NCBI RefSeq assembly: GCF_027579695.1
Contig: NC_083574.1
Coordinates: forward strand, 41,346,559-41,410,558
Length of the DNA stretch: 64,000 nt
Origin: Neoarius graeffei
Lineage: Eukaryota > Chordata > Actinopteri > Siluriformes > Ariidae
Reading direction: 5' to 3'
Made by a program: the position numbers and the translations under genes. How positions within the stretch are numbered: position 1 is the first letter of the stretch; every line of letters starts with the position of its first letter. Below are positions 1-12,775 of this stretch, piece after piece. The notes beneath the pieces were generated by a model. The model searched no databases. It was not told the origin of the DNA and saw only the letters and a program-made list of their open reading frames with translations.

Positions 1-10
1 GGATTATTGC

Positions 11-375
11 GGGCGGCACGGTGGTGTAGTGGTTAGCGCTGTCGCCTCACAATAAGAAGGTCCGGGTTCGAGCCCCGTGGCCGGCGAGGGCCTTTCTGTG
101 TGGAGTTTGCATGTTCTCCCCGTGTCCGCGTGGGTTTCCTCCGGGTGCTCCGGTTTCCCCCACAGTCCAAAGACATGCAGGTTAGGTTAACTGGTGACTC
201 TAAATTGACCGTAGGTGTGAATGGTTGTCTGTGTCTGTGTGTCAGCCCTGTGATGACCTGGCGACTTGTCCAGGGTGTACTCCGCCTTTCGCCCGTAGTC
301 AGCTGGGATAGGCTCCAGCTTGCCTGCGACCCTGTGGAACAGGATAAAGCGGCTAGAGATAATGAGATGAGATGA
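11..375 (+). mobile_element. tRNA-derived SINE, main family, full length
   Basis: The element starts gggcggcacggtggtgtagt, with an A box (tggtgtagtggttagcgctg) and B box (ggttcgagccc) of a tRNA-type pol III promoter, and ends in gataatgagatgagatgag. The 10-bp TSD ggattattgc flanks it (1-10 and 376-385). It lies in the intron before the first visible gene A exon. The apparent ORFs on both strands are SINE sequence and not genes. Confidence 0.92.
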
Positions 376-385
376 GGATTATTGC

Positions 386-977
386 ACATCATGACATTAA
401 TTAACAAGATGTCAATACTTAACTATGATGATTATTAATGATTATTCCTATATGATTCATACATTTCCTCATGTGCTAGTAATTATTATATGCACTAATT
501 TAGCATTTTTGAAGCATTAGAACTAATATATGCTTATTTCTGGATCTTATATTTCTGGTAAGGTGTTACAACATTTCCATATCTTATAAATACACATATT
601 TGTGCTATCTGGGTAATCTACTAACACACACAAATAAAATTACACTTCCAGTCTTGAATTCCTGCTCGTGGTAAATCAGGGATGTCAGTGACTGTGTGAA
701 CCTGTTTAGTAAATTGCAGAGGTTTAGTCTTTCTGTGGATTCATTAATTATTCACGAGAACCTCATGTTCTACTCATAGATCAATACTAATAGACATCTC
801 AGGTCTTGGATTAACTCGGGTCATCTTTCTTTAATTTCATAACAATACAAATTTAAAACAGGACCCAAATTTTCTTACTTTCATCCCAGTCGCTTCACAC
901 GCTTGAGAATAGAGTAAATGATCAGAGATGGAGGGAATGTTAGACAGACTAAAATGTTTCATATTTATAGCAATAAT
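386..977. other. Gene A intron, no recognised feature
   Basis: AT-rich intron sequence. I searched for the missing CCCH finger exon of gene A (the counterpart of 49432-49533) and did not see one here, so it is probably left of the window. Confidence 0.5.
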
Positions 978-1312
978 CTCATTCATCTCATCTCATTATC
1001 TCTAGCTGCTTTATCCTGTTCTACAGGGTCACAGGCAAGCTGGAGCCTATCCCAGCTGACTACGGGCGAAAGGCGGGGTACACCCTGGACAAGTCACCAG
1101 GTCATCACAGGGCTGACACATAGACACAGACAACCATTCACACTCACATTCACAGTCAGTTTAGAGCCACCAGTTAGCCTAACCTGCATGTCTTTAGGGA
1201 AACCGGAGCACCCGGAGGAAACCCACACAGAAAGGCCCTCGTTGGATACTGGGCTCGAACCCAGAACCTTCTTGCTGTGAGGTGACAGTGCTAACCACTA
1301 CACCACCATAGC
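978..1312 (-). mobile_element. tRNA-derived SINE, main family, minus strand
   Basis: It reads ctcatctcattatctctagc at its 3' tail side and ends with the complement of the A-box region (ctaaccactacaccaccata). The middle is shortened compared with the full-length copies. It lies in a gene A intron. Confidence 0.85.
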
Positions 1313-1538
1313 TTATTTTATTTTTCAAAATAATATCTATAATTAAGTAACATAACCACTACCAATACAACTTGATCTATCAAGTACGTATGTATAATAT
1401 TTTCTACATTGATTAGAGAAAATGTTCATGCATACAGTATTGTTTCACCTTCTGGTTCATTAACCCTACTATATTACATTACATTGCATTATATTATGTT
1501 GTATGACTTTTTTGTTTGTTTGTTTTTTAACGGTTTAG

Positions 1539-1671
1539 AGAAGTGTGTCCGTGTTCATTACCACTTGCCATATAAATGGCAAGTTTTAGATAAAAATGGA
1601 CAGACATGGAAAGACTTCCCGAATGGAGAAGCAATTGAGAGAGCCTTTTGTAATCCAGCTAATGAAGTAAG
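1539..1671 (+). CDS. parp12: Gene A exon: last part of CCCH finger 5 and WWE1
   Basis: The 133-nt exon follows acceptor cggtttag and ends at gtaag|gtaaac. It reads EKCVRVHYHLPYKWQ... and ends ...ERAFCNPANEVR. The CVRVH supplies the last C and H of a CCCH finger whose first cysteines are on an exon outside the window; the HLPYKWQ and W-K-D-F pattern is the degenerate first WWE domain of PARP12/ZAP proteins. The paralogous exon in gene B (49763-49895) has the same length, phase and ends, with 30 of 45 residues identical by eye. Confidence 0.9.
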
Positions 1672-4600
1672 GTAAACACTGATCTTTTATTTTGAAATAA
1701 TTGAACACATTTACAGTAAGTGTAAAAAGCCTTAAAGTGTAAAAATATTAAAAGTAAATGGTGAAATTAAACTTTTAGTCCAGGGCCTGAGATTGTTAAC
1801 TTCATCTCCATGACATGTGGAGGGAAAAAGGTTCGCCGTCTGTCCACAGCATCATCTGTTACAAAACCCCCTAACTTCATCCTGACCACTGAGTGGCTCT
1901 GGTACTGGAAAAATGAAAAAGAAGAATGGGTCGAATATGGACAGGAGGTCAGTGACTTTCCTTTCAGTCTGTAACTGGGACTGAGTAGTATTTAATAACA
2001 TGCTTTTCAATAATTGCACTTAACTCTATATAATCTCATTGTCTACAGGTGGATACAGAGCTGACCACTCCTCTCACCTCCCAGACACTAGAGAACATTT
2101 ACCAGTCGGATCCGCAGAGTCAAATCCCTGTCAGTTCTGAGAAACATATGGACATGCTGTACTTGAGCGGTAAGCCAAACAGGACATCCTCTCTATTCTG
2201 TCCTTCTTGCATATATATTATATGGACACAAGTGTTTCACTGGGAAATACGTCACTCGTATTTTTCATACAAGCTACATCCGGGATATCGAGAACAGCAG
2301 CCATGACATATTTCTCAATATGTCGCTCATGACGAAATCGATGAATTGTTTTGATAAATTTGGGTACTTTTTGTTTGTGAATGTGTCGATATAATAAAAA
2401 GAAAATCACACACTAGCTTGAAGATATGAAGTGTATCTTCTCATGTTGAAAAACTCGCATTCATGCGAAATGCATCGCAGATCTGAGTGACATATTTCCT
2501 GAAATTTAAACCCGATGATGTCACTCCTAGTGTTTTCCCGCTGATTAGATGCATATTGTCAAAATGGCAAACCGGTTTAAGATTAAAATTCTTTTGATTA
2601 ACTTGTGTACAGAGGTGGACAAAGTACCCAACTTCATAACTTAAGTCAAAGTACAGATCCCACTGGTCAAATGTTACTCTGATACAAGTGAAAGTTGTAC
2701 AGTCAAAGTTTTATTTTAACTTAAGTACTGAAATGTTTGCTTTTAAAAATACTTAAGTATTAGAAGTACAACCCCGATTCCAAAAAAGTTGGGACAAAGT
2801 ACAAATTATAAATAAAAAATGGAATGCAATAATTTACAAATCTCAAAAACTGATATTGTATTCACAATAGAACATAGACAACATATCAAATGTCGAAAGT
2901 GAGACATTTTGAAATTTCATGCCAAATATTGGCTCATTTGAAATTTCATGACAGCAACACATCTCAAAAAAGTTGGGACAGGGGCAATAAGAGGCTGGAA
3001 AAGTTAAAGGTACAAAAAAGGAACAGCTGGAGGACCAAATTGCAACTCATTAGGTCAACTGGCAATAGATCATTAACATGACTGGGTATAAAAAGAGCAT
3101 CTTGGAGTGGCAGCGGCTCTCAGAAGTAAAGATGGGAAGAGGATCACCAATCCCCCTAATTCTGCGCCGACAAATAGTGGAGCAATATCAGAAAGGAGTT
3201 CGACAGTGTAAAATTGCAAAGGGTTTGAACATATCATCATCTACAGTGCATAATATCATCAAAAGATTCAGAGAATCTGGAAGAATCTCTGTGTGTAAGG
3301 GTCAAGGCCAGAAAACGATACTGGGTGCCCGTGATCTTCGGGCCCTTAGACGGCACTGCATCACATACAGGCATGCTTCTGTATTGGAAATCACAAAATG
3401 AGCTCAGGAATATTTCCAGAGAACATTATCTGTGAACACAATTCACCGTGCTATCCGCCGTTGCCAGCTAAAACTCTATAGTTCAAAGAAGAAGCCGTAT
3501 CTAAACATGATCCAGAAGCGCAGACGTCTTCTCTGGGCCAAGGCTCATTTAAAATGGACTGTGGCAAAGTGGAAAACTGTTCTGTGGTCAGACAAATCAA
3601 AAAGTGAAGTTCTTTATGGAAATCAGGGACGCCGTGTCATTCGGACTAAAGAGGAGAAGGACAACCCAAGTTGTTATCACCACTCAGTTCAGAAGCCTGC
3701 ATCTCTGATGGTATGGGGTTGCATTAGTGCGTGTGGCATGGGCAGCTTACACATCTGGAAGGACACCATCAATGCTGAAAGGTATATCCAGGTTCTAGAG
3801 CAACATATGCTCCCATCCAGATGACGTCTCTTTCAGGGAAGACCTTGCATTTTCCAACATGACAATGCCAAACCACATACTGCATCAATGACAGCATCAT
3901 GGCTGCGTAGAAGAAGGGTCCGGGTACTGAACTGGCCAGCCTGCAGTCCAGATCTTTCACCCATAGAAAACATTTGGCGCATCATAAAACGGAAGATACG
4001 ACAAAAAAGACCCAAGACAGTTGAGCAACTAGAATCCTACATTAGACAAGAATGGGTTAACATTCCTATCCCTAAACTTGAGCAACTTGTCTCCTCAGTC
4101 CCCAGACGTTTACAGACTGTTGTAAAGAGAAAAGGGGATGTCTCACAGTGGTAAACATGGCCTTGTCCCAACTTTTTTGAGATGTGTTGTTGTCATGAAA
4201 TTTAAAATCACCTAATTTTTCTCTTTAAATGATACATTTTCTCAGTTTAAACATTTGATATGTCATCTATGTTCTATTCTGAATAAAATATGGAATTTTG
4301 AAACTTCCACATCCTTGCATTCCGTTTTTATTTACAATTTGTACTTTGTCCCAACTTTTTTGGAATCGGGGTTGTACATTTTCTGTCAACGCATTGTTGT
4401 ATTATTGCCACAACGATTACAAAACCTAATGCCTCTGAAGCAACTGACTGGATTTAGTGATTCGCTTGTAGAACCTGTAGAATAAACACCTGGTAGAACG
4501 TTACAAAATGAAACACAATTTGCAACCAAGCAGAATCATCAATAAGATGCTAGCTAGTTTTTCTCTTTGGCTACTGGTAAAAAATACGTAGTAGCTATAG

Positions 4601-7600
4601 TAATTATGCAAGGTCACAAAAGCTACAATGTTAATGTTACCAAAGACAGAAATGTGAATTCACAAAATGAACGCACGCTGTGCCATCATGGTGGTTTAAC
4701 GTTAAGCTAGCTAGTCAGTGAAACTCCACCTGACATGCTAGCAAACTCTTTTCAAACTCAAAATCATATTGGGTAGCAAACACTACTAGAAAAGAAAGAT
4801 TTCTCCATTCTGTTTATTTGGCAAGATTATGCTAAAACATTTCTGAAAGGACTTCAGATAAGTTAACGTAATTCATGTTAGCGTAACTCCGTTTTTAAAT
4901 GCTAACTAACTGTCCAAGTTAACTGGCTATGTGTTAACGTTAGCTATGGACAAGGCTACGGCAACTTGACGGACAAATCCATAGAAAGTCATTTGACGAA
5001 CCAGACTGCATAGCTATTGCAACATTATCGCTAGCTTTGAAAGCACAGACAACCTCATTGCAAGCTTTCTCTTGGAATAAAATGTTTACATACAGTACAT
5101 TTTACATATGCTTCTGCAGGTTGGACGGCAAGTTTTTGGAGGCCATGATGTGGTTCGTTTTAGGCAAACAAAGCAAACATTTAAAATGAAATTAATCTTT
5201 AATCCTTTCCCCAGAGCATTCCCCAGAAGAACCGCCTCCTTCCATTCCGCCATCAACTGATCATGTTCAAATAAGGCTGCTGAGAAATAATTGAACTTGA
5301 TTTTATACCAGTCCATGGACATGACGTGACCCGAGTGATTACTGACAGACTGTCTCGGTGTCAATTGTGAAAAAAACAATCACATTTTAGAAAAGAAAAG
5401 AAAAAAAATCCAATTTCAAATCTGCTTCATAGTAACGAGTAACGAGGACCCTGATAGAAATGTAGTGGAGTAAAAAAGTATGATATTTGTCTTTCAAATG
5501 TAGTAAAGTTAAAGTCATAAGTTTCCAAAAAAAAATTAATACTCAAGTAAAGTATAGATACTCAAAAAGTGTACTTAAGTACAGTACTCAAGTAAGTATA
5601 CTTCGTTACTGTCCACCTCTGCTTGTGTATTTTCTTTTTGTGGATGTGTCTATATAATATAAAGAATATTAAATGGTGGTGTAAAGATATGAAGTTTATC
5701 TTCTCGTGTTGAAAAATATATCACTCGTTCACGTCTCTCACTTGTGATGTATACATTCACCACTTGAAAATAAACTTCATATCTTCGCCCAACTGTGTAA
5801 TACCCTCTGTATATGCTCCGTTTTTATTGTGGTATATTTTATTTGCAGGCATGTATCAGCAAAACATTCTGTACCAAACAAAAAGAGAGATTCGGAGGAG
5901 GCCACGATTTGTTTCTGCTCTCGAGGTTGAGAGCAAGCTGAAAAGGTATCAGGCTAAAACTGGCTGAGTCACTGTTGTGTTGATACATACAGTATTCATA
6001 GATGCTCAACTTTAGCCTCGAAGTAATGATTTGATGCCTTATCACAAGAAGAAGGCATACCTAAGATTAGCACAATCGTTGTTTTGTAAAGGCATTTGCC
6101 CTGGGGTTAGAACCAGGGCTTTGAACCGGTTCAAGGAACGAAAACGAAAACCGGGAACTTTTTCTATTTCACATGGAACAGAAATGAAACCAGAAACTTT
6201 ATTATTTTTTATATTCCGGAACAGAAACGCTTATTAAAAATAATGGTAACCGGTTAATACCGGTTTTTATTTCGTTCCTCAAAGTTTCTGTAGCCTACAA
6301 ATAGTCATTCTTCTCCTGCACAAGTTTCTATGACCCGCTGGGGTTCACTTCCTGTGTGACGTTCGCTGACTGAATGGAGAGAGCGGGAAGGTGGACTACT
6401 ATCACGTCTCCATTACTGAGTGTCTGAGCAAAGAAGAGCCTGAACGTTGCAACCTCCCTATTGGCTGTTTGTAAAAATGTATCAGTTGTTGCCCTTCCCA
6501 CGGGAATCATCGCGGGCTCGAGAGACGAGACCTGACGAGTTAGTTCGTTGGTAGCAGAACAAAATGTCTGGACACAAATCGGGTTTTCAGAAAAGGAAAG
6601 AAAATAAACGGAGGGTCGAAAATACAAAAAAGGAGGCAGAAAATGCAAAACGAGTTTTAAGGTAGGACAAATGGTTACTTTTCTGAGGCAGCCCGCCGTG
6701 GCTGCCTGCAGGCTTATTTATTATAGCCCATTTAGTTAAAATAGTTGATATAAAATGTTTATAGTTATGTGATGGTTGTCCTGATTTAGACTGGTTTTTT
6801 TTGGGGGGGGGGGTTGCGCGATGTTGCACCCGGGTCCAGATTAGGGCAGAACCGGCCCTGGCTACATTTCAGGTGTAGTTTGTTTTATGTATGTATGTAC
6901 TTGCATAGATGTGTACTTGGTCTTCCAATATGGCGCCTAACAAAATCTCGCGGCGCGGTGACGTCATGCGGTAGCCCTCTATAGGGCCTGACTAGCCTTT
7001 GGTAACACACTAAACGAATTATCTTTCATTTTTGGCACTTTTTCTGTTTGTGTAGATGGGAAGACATACTGAGAATCCAAATCGCCAACATTTGAAATAA
7101 TAATTGTTTTGAATTATTTCTTGTCTTATTTAATGAAGGTTGTAATAGAATTAGCCTACATTTGGCTTAAGCTGGATGAGACAGAGACATAATTTTATAG
7201 CCATTTGTTAAACAGCTGACAGGGAACGTAATTAACCGTTCTGGGAACGAAATTTTTTTTGTTCTAACCGGTTCGGGAACGTCTATTTAATGGTGGAACC
7301 CAAAACCGGAAACGTTAAAATTCCGTTTCTGTTCGGAACGAACCAATAGGAAAAAAATTCCGGTTCAAAGCCCTGGTTAGAACTAATGAAGGGTCAGTGT
7401 GATCTTGAAGCTGAAAATTGGAATAAATCATTCATCTTTAGTAGACTCTTTATCCTGGTCAGACTTGTGGTGGATCTGGAATATATTCTGGCAACACAGG
7501 GAACAAGGTCAAAGTCTATCACAGGGCACTATGCGTGTACATTTACACGCTCATTCACACTACAGGGCAATTTAACATAGCCAATCTACCCACCTGCGTG

Positions 7601-10600
7601 TTTTTAGACAGTGGGAGGAAACTGGAGAATCCAGAGGAAACCCACACAGACACTGAGAGAGCATGCTGAACCAAGTATACTCTACATAGACAGTAACCTG
7701 AGCACATGATCAAACTGGGGACACTGGATCCTCTGTGCTGCCCTGAATAAATAAACTCAATAAGTAATTTCATTAGATGTGTCCGAATTAACTGTTACGC
7801 TGAAAGTAGTTGAAGCTTTTCACTGAGCTTAGCAATAGCAAAAAATCTGATAAACCTTGACGTGATGCTTGTGCCTGATTTTGACTCACCTTCTTGTTGA
7901 TGGCGTCATATGAGTATCCTAAAGATATGCACTTTCCAAAAACAGTTTTTCACCATTTCTTCAGTGGTTAATCCATTTGTATCAAAGAACTGCTGCTGTA
8001 ATCAAAAATACTGTCCTGTGCTCATCCCAGGACTCTTATTCAGAGTCTGCTCATAATAAACGAGGTGGCACGGTGGTGTAGTGGTTAGCACTGTTGCCTC
8101 ACAGCGAGAAGGTTCTGGGTTCAAGCCTCACGGCTGACGAGGGCCTTTCTGTGTGGAGTCTCCCTGTGTCTGTGTGGGTTTCCCCCACAGTACAAAGACA
8201 TGCGGTTAGGCTAACGTGAGGTGGCCTTGGGCTGAAGTGCCCTTGAGCGAGGCACCTAACCCATACATGTCAACCTTTGGTCAATCAAACCTGTATAACC
8301 AACCTCCAAAATCCGTATTTCCCTTATAAAATCCATATAAGATGCAAATTAAAATAATTTACCTAAAATTTGAATGATAATTAACAATGATATATCCCAG
8401 TTACTTTTTATTCAATATTAATAACAACAAACCTTCAGAATGAATACAAAGCTCCAATGTTTGACAAAAACACAAAGTGTTATCAGCGTAGTTATGAAGG
8501 AAATACTTCGTTGTTTGGAGACAGGTTTCACCGAGCGGCTATTATGCGCGAGACTTCATATTAGCCACAAAGTCAGGAAAATCTGTTCGTAAAATTACGT
8601 TATAATGACCAAATACAATGAAAAGTATTTTTCCAGTCTCACCTGTGAAAGGTAATCCCATGTGATCTTGTTTGGACGGTAAACCTGTTGGTACAGTTAA
8701 ACGCAGCACATGAATGAGGCATCTTTATTCTCGGCTACTGTCTAGATGCTATACCAGAGACGGTTGAAGAATCTCCACTTTGCCACATCCAATATGGCGG
8801 CGAGGATGACGTATGATTCTACGCAGAAGGCGGCGTCTATGTTTATATGTCTATGACTTCCCGGTTGGCGGGATTCTCGCAATGCGGTGTGCGCATGATC
8901 AAAAGTGGAACGAAGTCTCACTACCACAAGATAACGCGTGATTTCATAAGACTCTTTACTGGCTGTCTGTGGTGTACAGTACGTTTGTAAATGTTATGCG
9001 CTCTTATCATCGTGGGAATTGATTATAGCTCGAAATAAATATTGAAGTTTTTTTTTTTTTTTTTTTAAAGATATTTTTTTGGGCTTTTTGCACCTTTATT
9101 GGATAGGACAGTGTAGAGACAGGAAATGAGCGGGAGAGAGAGACGGGAAGGGATCGGGAAATGACCTCGGGCCGGAATCGAACCCGGGTCGCCCGCATTC
9201 ATGGTATGGCGCCTTAACCACCTGAGCCACGACGCCCCCTATTGAAGTTTTTTTTAAAGAATCCGTATAACTTTATTTGTACGCCCGTATACTACGTTTA
9301 TTGAATCAAATCCGTATAAAATACGGACATTCCGTATAGGTTGACATGTATGCTAACCCCTAACTGCTCCCCGGGTGCTGTAGCATGGCTGCTCACTGCT
9401 CTGGGTATGTGTGTGTGCTCATCGCTCATTTGTGTGTGTGTGTGCATGCGTGTGCTCACTGATTCAGATGGGTTAAATACAGAGGATGAATTTCACTGTG
9501 CTTAAGTGTGCATGTGACAAATAAAGGCTTCTTCTTCTTAAACATTCTTTCAACATGAGTTAACACTGAATCTGGAGAAGACCAAATGTATGCTTATAGG
9601 TCATAATCGCAGACTGCAAAGTAAAGTACCCCTAACACTAACTATCTTAGATCATAGAGGTGGACAAAGTACCCAACTTCACTACTTAAGTCAAAGTACA
9701 GATCCCACGGGTCAAATGTTACTCCAATACAAGTGAAAGTTGTCCAGTCAAACTTTTACTTAAGTTAAAGTACTGAAGTACTTGCTTTTAAAAATACGTA
9801 GGTATTAAAAGTACATTTTCTGTCAATGCATTGCTGTATTATTGCCACAACGCTTACAAAACCTAATGCCTCTGAAGCAACTGACTGGATTTACAAAATG
9901 AACGCATGCTGTGCCATCATGGTGGTTTAACGTTAAGCTAGCTAGTCAGTGAAGCACCACCTGACATGCTAGCAAACTCTTTTCAAACTCAAAATCATAT
10001 TGGGTAGCTAACGCTACTAGAAAAGAAAGATGTCTACATTGATTATTTGGCAAGATTATGCTAAAACATATTTCTGAAAGGACTTTAGATAAGTTAACGT
10101 TATTCATGTTAGCGTAACTCTGTTTTTACATGCTAACTAACAGCGTCCAAGTTAACTAGCTATGTGGTAACATTAGCTTTGGACAAGGCTACGGCAACTT
10201 GGAGGGCAAATCCATAGAAAGTCATTGGACTAACCAGACTGCACAGCTATTGCAACGTTATCGCTAGCTCTAAAAGCACAGACAACTTCACTGCAAGCTT
10301 TCTCTTGGAATAAAACGTTTATATACCTCAATATGCTTCTGCAGGTCGGATGGCGAGTTTTTGTAGGCTGTGATGTGCTTCGTTTTAGGCAAACAAAGCA
10401 AACATTTAAAACAAAATGACTCTTTATTCCTTTCAGAAAACTGAAACATGGGTTTTAGCTATAGCCATGAGTGCGTGCATTCTTCAGAAGAACCTCCTCC
10501 TTCCATTCTGCCATCAGCTGGTCATGTTAAATAATGCTGCTGAGAAATCATTGGACTTGATTTTATACAGTCTATGGACATACGGTAACATGACCCTAGT

Positions 10601-12728
10601 GATTACTGATAGACTGTCTCAGTGTCACCTGTGAAAACAAAACACATTTTAGAAAAGAAAATTAAAACAAAAAACCCATCCACTTTCAAAGCTGCTTCAT
10701 AGTAACGAGTAACGAGGACCTTGATAGAAATGTAGTGGAGTGAAAAGTACGATATTTGTCTTTCAAATGTAGTGAAGTTAAAGTCATAAGTTGCCAAAAA
10801 AAATACTCAAGTAAAGTACAGATACTGGGCGGCACGGTGGTGTAGTGGTTAGCGCTGTCGCCTCACAGCAAGAAGGTCCTGGGTTCGAGCCCCGGGGCCG
10901 GCAAGGGCCTTTCTGTGTGGAGTTTGCATGTTCTCCCCGTGTCCGCGTGGGTTTCCTCCGGGTGCTCCGGTTTCCCCCACAGTCCAAAGACATGCAGGTT
11001 AGGTTAACTGGTGACTCTAAATTGAGCGTAGGTGTGAATGTGAGTGTGAATGGTTGTCTGTGTCTATGTGTCGGCCCTGTGATGACCTGGCGACTTGTCC
11101 AGGGTGTACCCCGCCTTTCGCCTGTAGTCAGCTGGGATAGGCTCCAACTTGCCTGCGACCCTGTAGAAGGATAAAGCGGCTAGAGATAATGAGATGAGAT
11201 GAGTACAGATACTCAAAAAGTGTACTTAAGTACAGTACTCAAGTAAATGTACTTCGTTACTGTCCACCTCTGCTAGATCATAATGTGGACAATGTTAGTA
11301 GTTTTAAATATCTAGGAATTTATATATCAGCTGATTTTACGTGGACAAACCATGTTGAATATGTGGCTAGTAAAATTAACAAAGGCTTGGTCTACTTAGA
11401 CATATCAACCATTTACTGCCTTTCAAATCGTGCCTTCTTTTTTATAACACTTTTAATGCCTTTATTTGAGTATGCGGATATAGTTCGGGGGAGACAGACG
11501 TAATGTAACTTTAATAGCTAGTTTACAAGTACTACAAAATAAGGCTGCTAAATTAATTCTAGATAGACGTCTTTATTCTTCTGCCGGGCATGCTCTTGCC
11601 ATACTTAAGTGGGTATCTCTGGAGAAAAGACGGTTACAGAGAAGATGCGTGTATGTGTACAAGTGTCGAAATGGACTTGCAGAACACAATTTGAATTTGA
11701 TTAGGCATCAAGATCGACATAGCTATAACACAAGAAATAAGGAAAAACTCAGGCTCCCCAAAATTCAGAGGAACTGGGGAAAGCCAAGGACTGAATTTCA
11801 TGCAGTCAAAGATTAACCAGGAAATTAGAGAATCAGGGAATGTTCGTATTTTTAAGCGAAACTTAACATTGTTTTTACGTACTAGATAGTCATAATTATC
11901 ATAATTATTAGCTTTTTCATGCATTTATAGCTCAACACTTTCTTTGCATTTATTAATAGTTTTAATTTATGAGGTCCGGGCGGCACGGTGGTGTAGTGGT
12001 TAGCGCTGTCGCCTCACAGCAAGAAGGTCCGGGTTCAAGCCCCGTGGCCGACGAGGGCCTTTCTGTGTGGAGTTTGCATGTTCTCCCCGTGTCTGCGTGG
12101 GTTTCCTTCACAGTCCAAAGACATGCAGGTTAGGTTAACTGGTGGCTCTAAATTGACTGTAGGTGTGAATGTGAGTGTGAATGGTTGTCTGTGTCTATGT
12201 GTCAGCCCTGTGATGACCTGGTGACTTGTCCAGGGTGTACCCCGCCTTTCGCCCGTAGTCAGCTGGGATAGGCTCCAGCTTGCCTGTGACCCTGTAGAAC
12301 AGGATAAAGCGGCTAGAGATAATGAGATGAGATGAGGTCCTTTTTGAAAATCATGTATCATGTAAAAGTTTCCTCAATAACGGCACAGTGGTGTAAGTGG
12401 TTAGCACGGTTGCCTCACAGCAAGAAGGTTCTGGGTTTGAACACAGCAGCCGGCGAGGGCCTTTCTGTGTGGAGTTTGCATGTTCTGCCTGTGTCTGCAT
12501 GGGTGCTCCGGTTTCCCCCATAGTTCAAAGACATGCAGGTTAGGTTAATATGGGACGGCCTTGAGCGAGGCACCTAACTCCCAACTGCTCCCCAGGCGCT
12601 GTTACCGTAGCATGGCTGCCCACTGCTCTGGGCATGTGTGTGTGCTCATTGCTCATGTGTGTGTTCACTGCTTCAGATGGGTTAAATGCAGAGAGGAAAT
12701 TTCACAAGTGTGTAATGAATAAAGTTGT

Positions 12729-12775
<47 letters not shown>

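Larger units (their letters stand above)
2610..5621. mobile_element. hAT-type non-autonomous element, interrupted by a Tc1
   Basis: TIRs are cagaggtggacaaagtac at the left and gttactgtccacctctg at the right. The 8-bp TSD cttgtgta is exact (2602-2609 and 5622-5629), the hAT signature. Without the inserted Tc1 (2769-4374) the element is about 1.4 kb with no transposase. A second copy is at 9655-11272, and its uninterrupted sequence confirms the Tc1 insertion point. Confidence 0.88.
2215..5815. repeat. Older repeat split by a hAT insertion
   Basis: The flanks of the hAT at 2610-5621 share an approximately 85-bp direct similarity (2367-2456 and 5636-5725, both with tgt and gatatgaag and atcttctc motifs). 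This suggests the hAT landed in an older MITE-like repeat; the outer ends are not defined. Confidence 0.35.
8063..9540 (+). mobile_element. SINE of a second family, split by a hAT-like element
   Basis: The head shares the tRNA-type region (ggtggcacggtggtgtagtg) and the tail is distinct: cgaggcacctaac... gctgctcactgctctggg, ttcagatgggttaaat, and caaataaaggcttcttcttctt. The tail is separated from the head by the element at 8263-9351. A second, uninterrupted copy of this family is at 12380-12725. Confidence 0.8.
9550..11925 (+). pseudogene. LINE reverse-transcriptase C-terminal fragment, split by a hAT
   Basis: Before the hAT the frame reads LTLNLEKTKCMLIG; after it, at 11287 onward, NVDNVSSFKYLGIYISADF and W-T-N-H-V-E-Y. 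This is the RT thumb region (K-x-x-x-FKYLG) of a non-LTR retrotransposon. Downstream LQNKAAKLILDRR and RHSYNTRNKEKLRLPK are typical C-terminal LINE motifs. Stops and shifts make it non-functional. Confidence 0.75.

Noticed and set aside
11..90. Possible tRNA gene (A and B boxes)
   Set aside because: The boxes belong to a SINE head with a long non-tRNA body, repeated about twenty times in the window; no tRNA cloverleaf was followed.
1409..1538. Upstream extension of the WWE1 ORF in gene A
   Set aside because: The open frame before 1539 is intron sequence; the paralogous exon in gene B shows the acceptor at the same point.
11285..11503. A 72-residue ORF as an independent gene
   Set aside because: FKYLG and the flanking motifs show that it is part of a LINE RT whose upstream part lies before the hAT at 9655.
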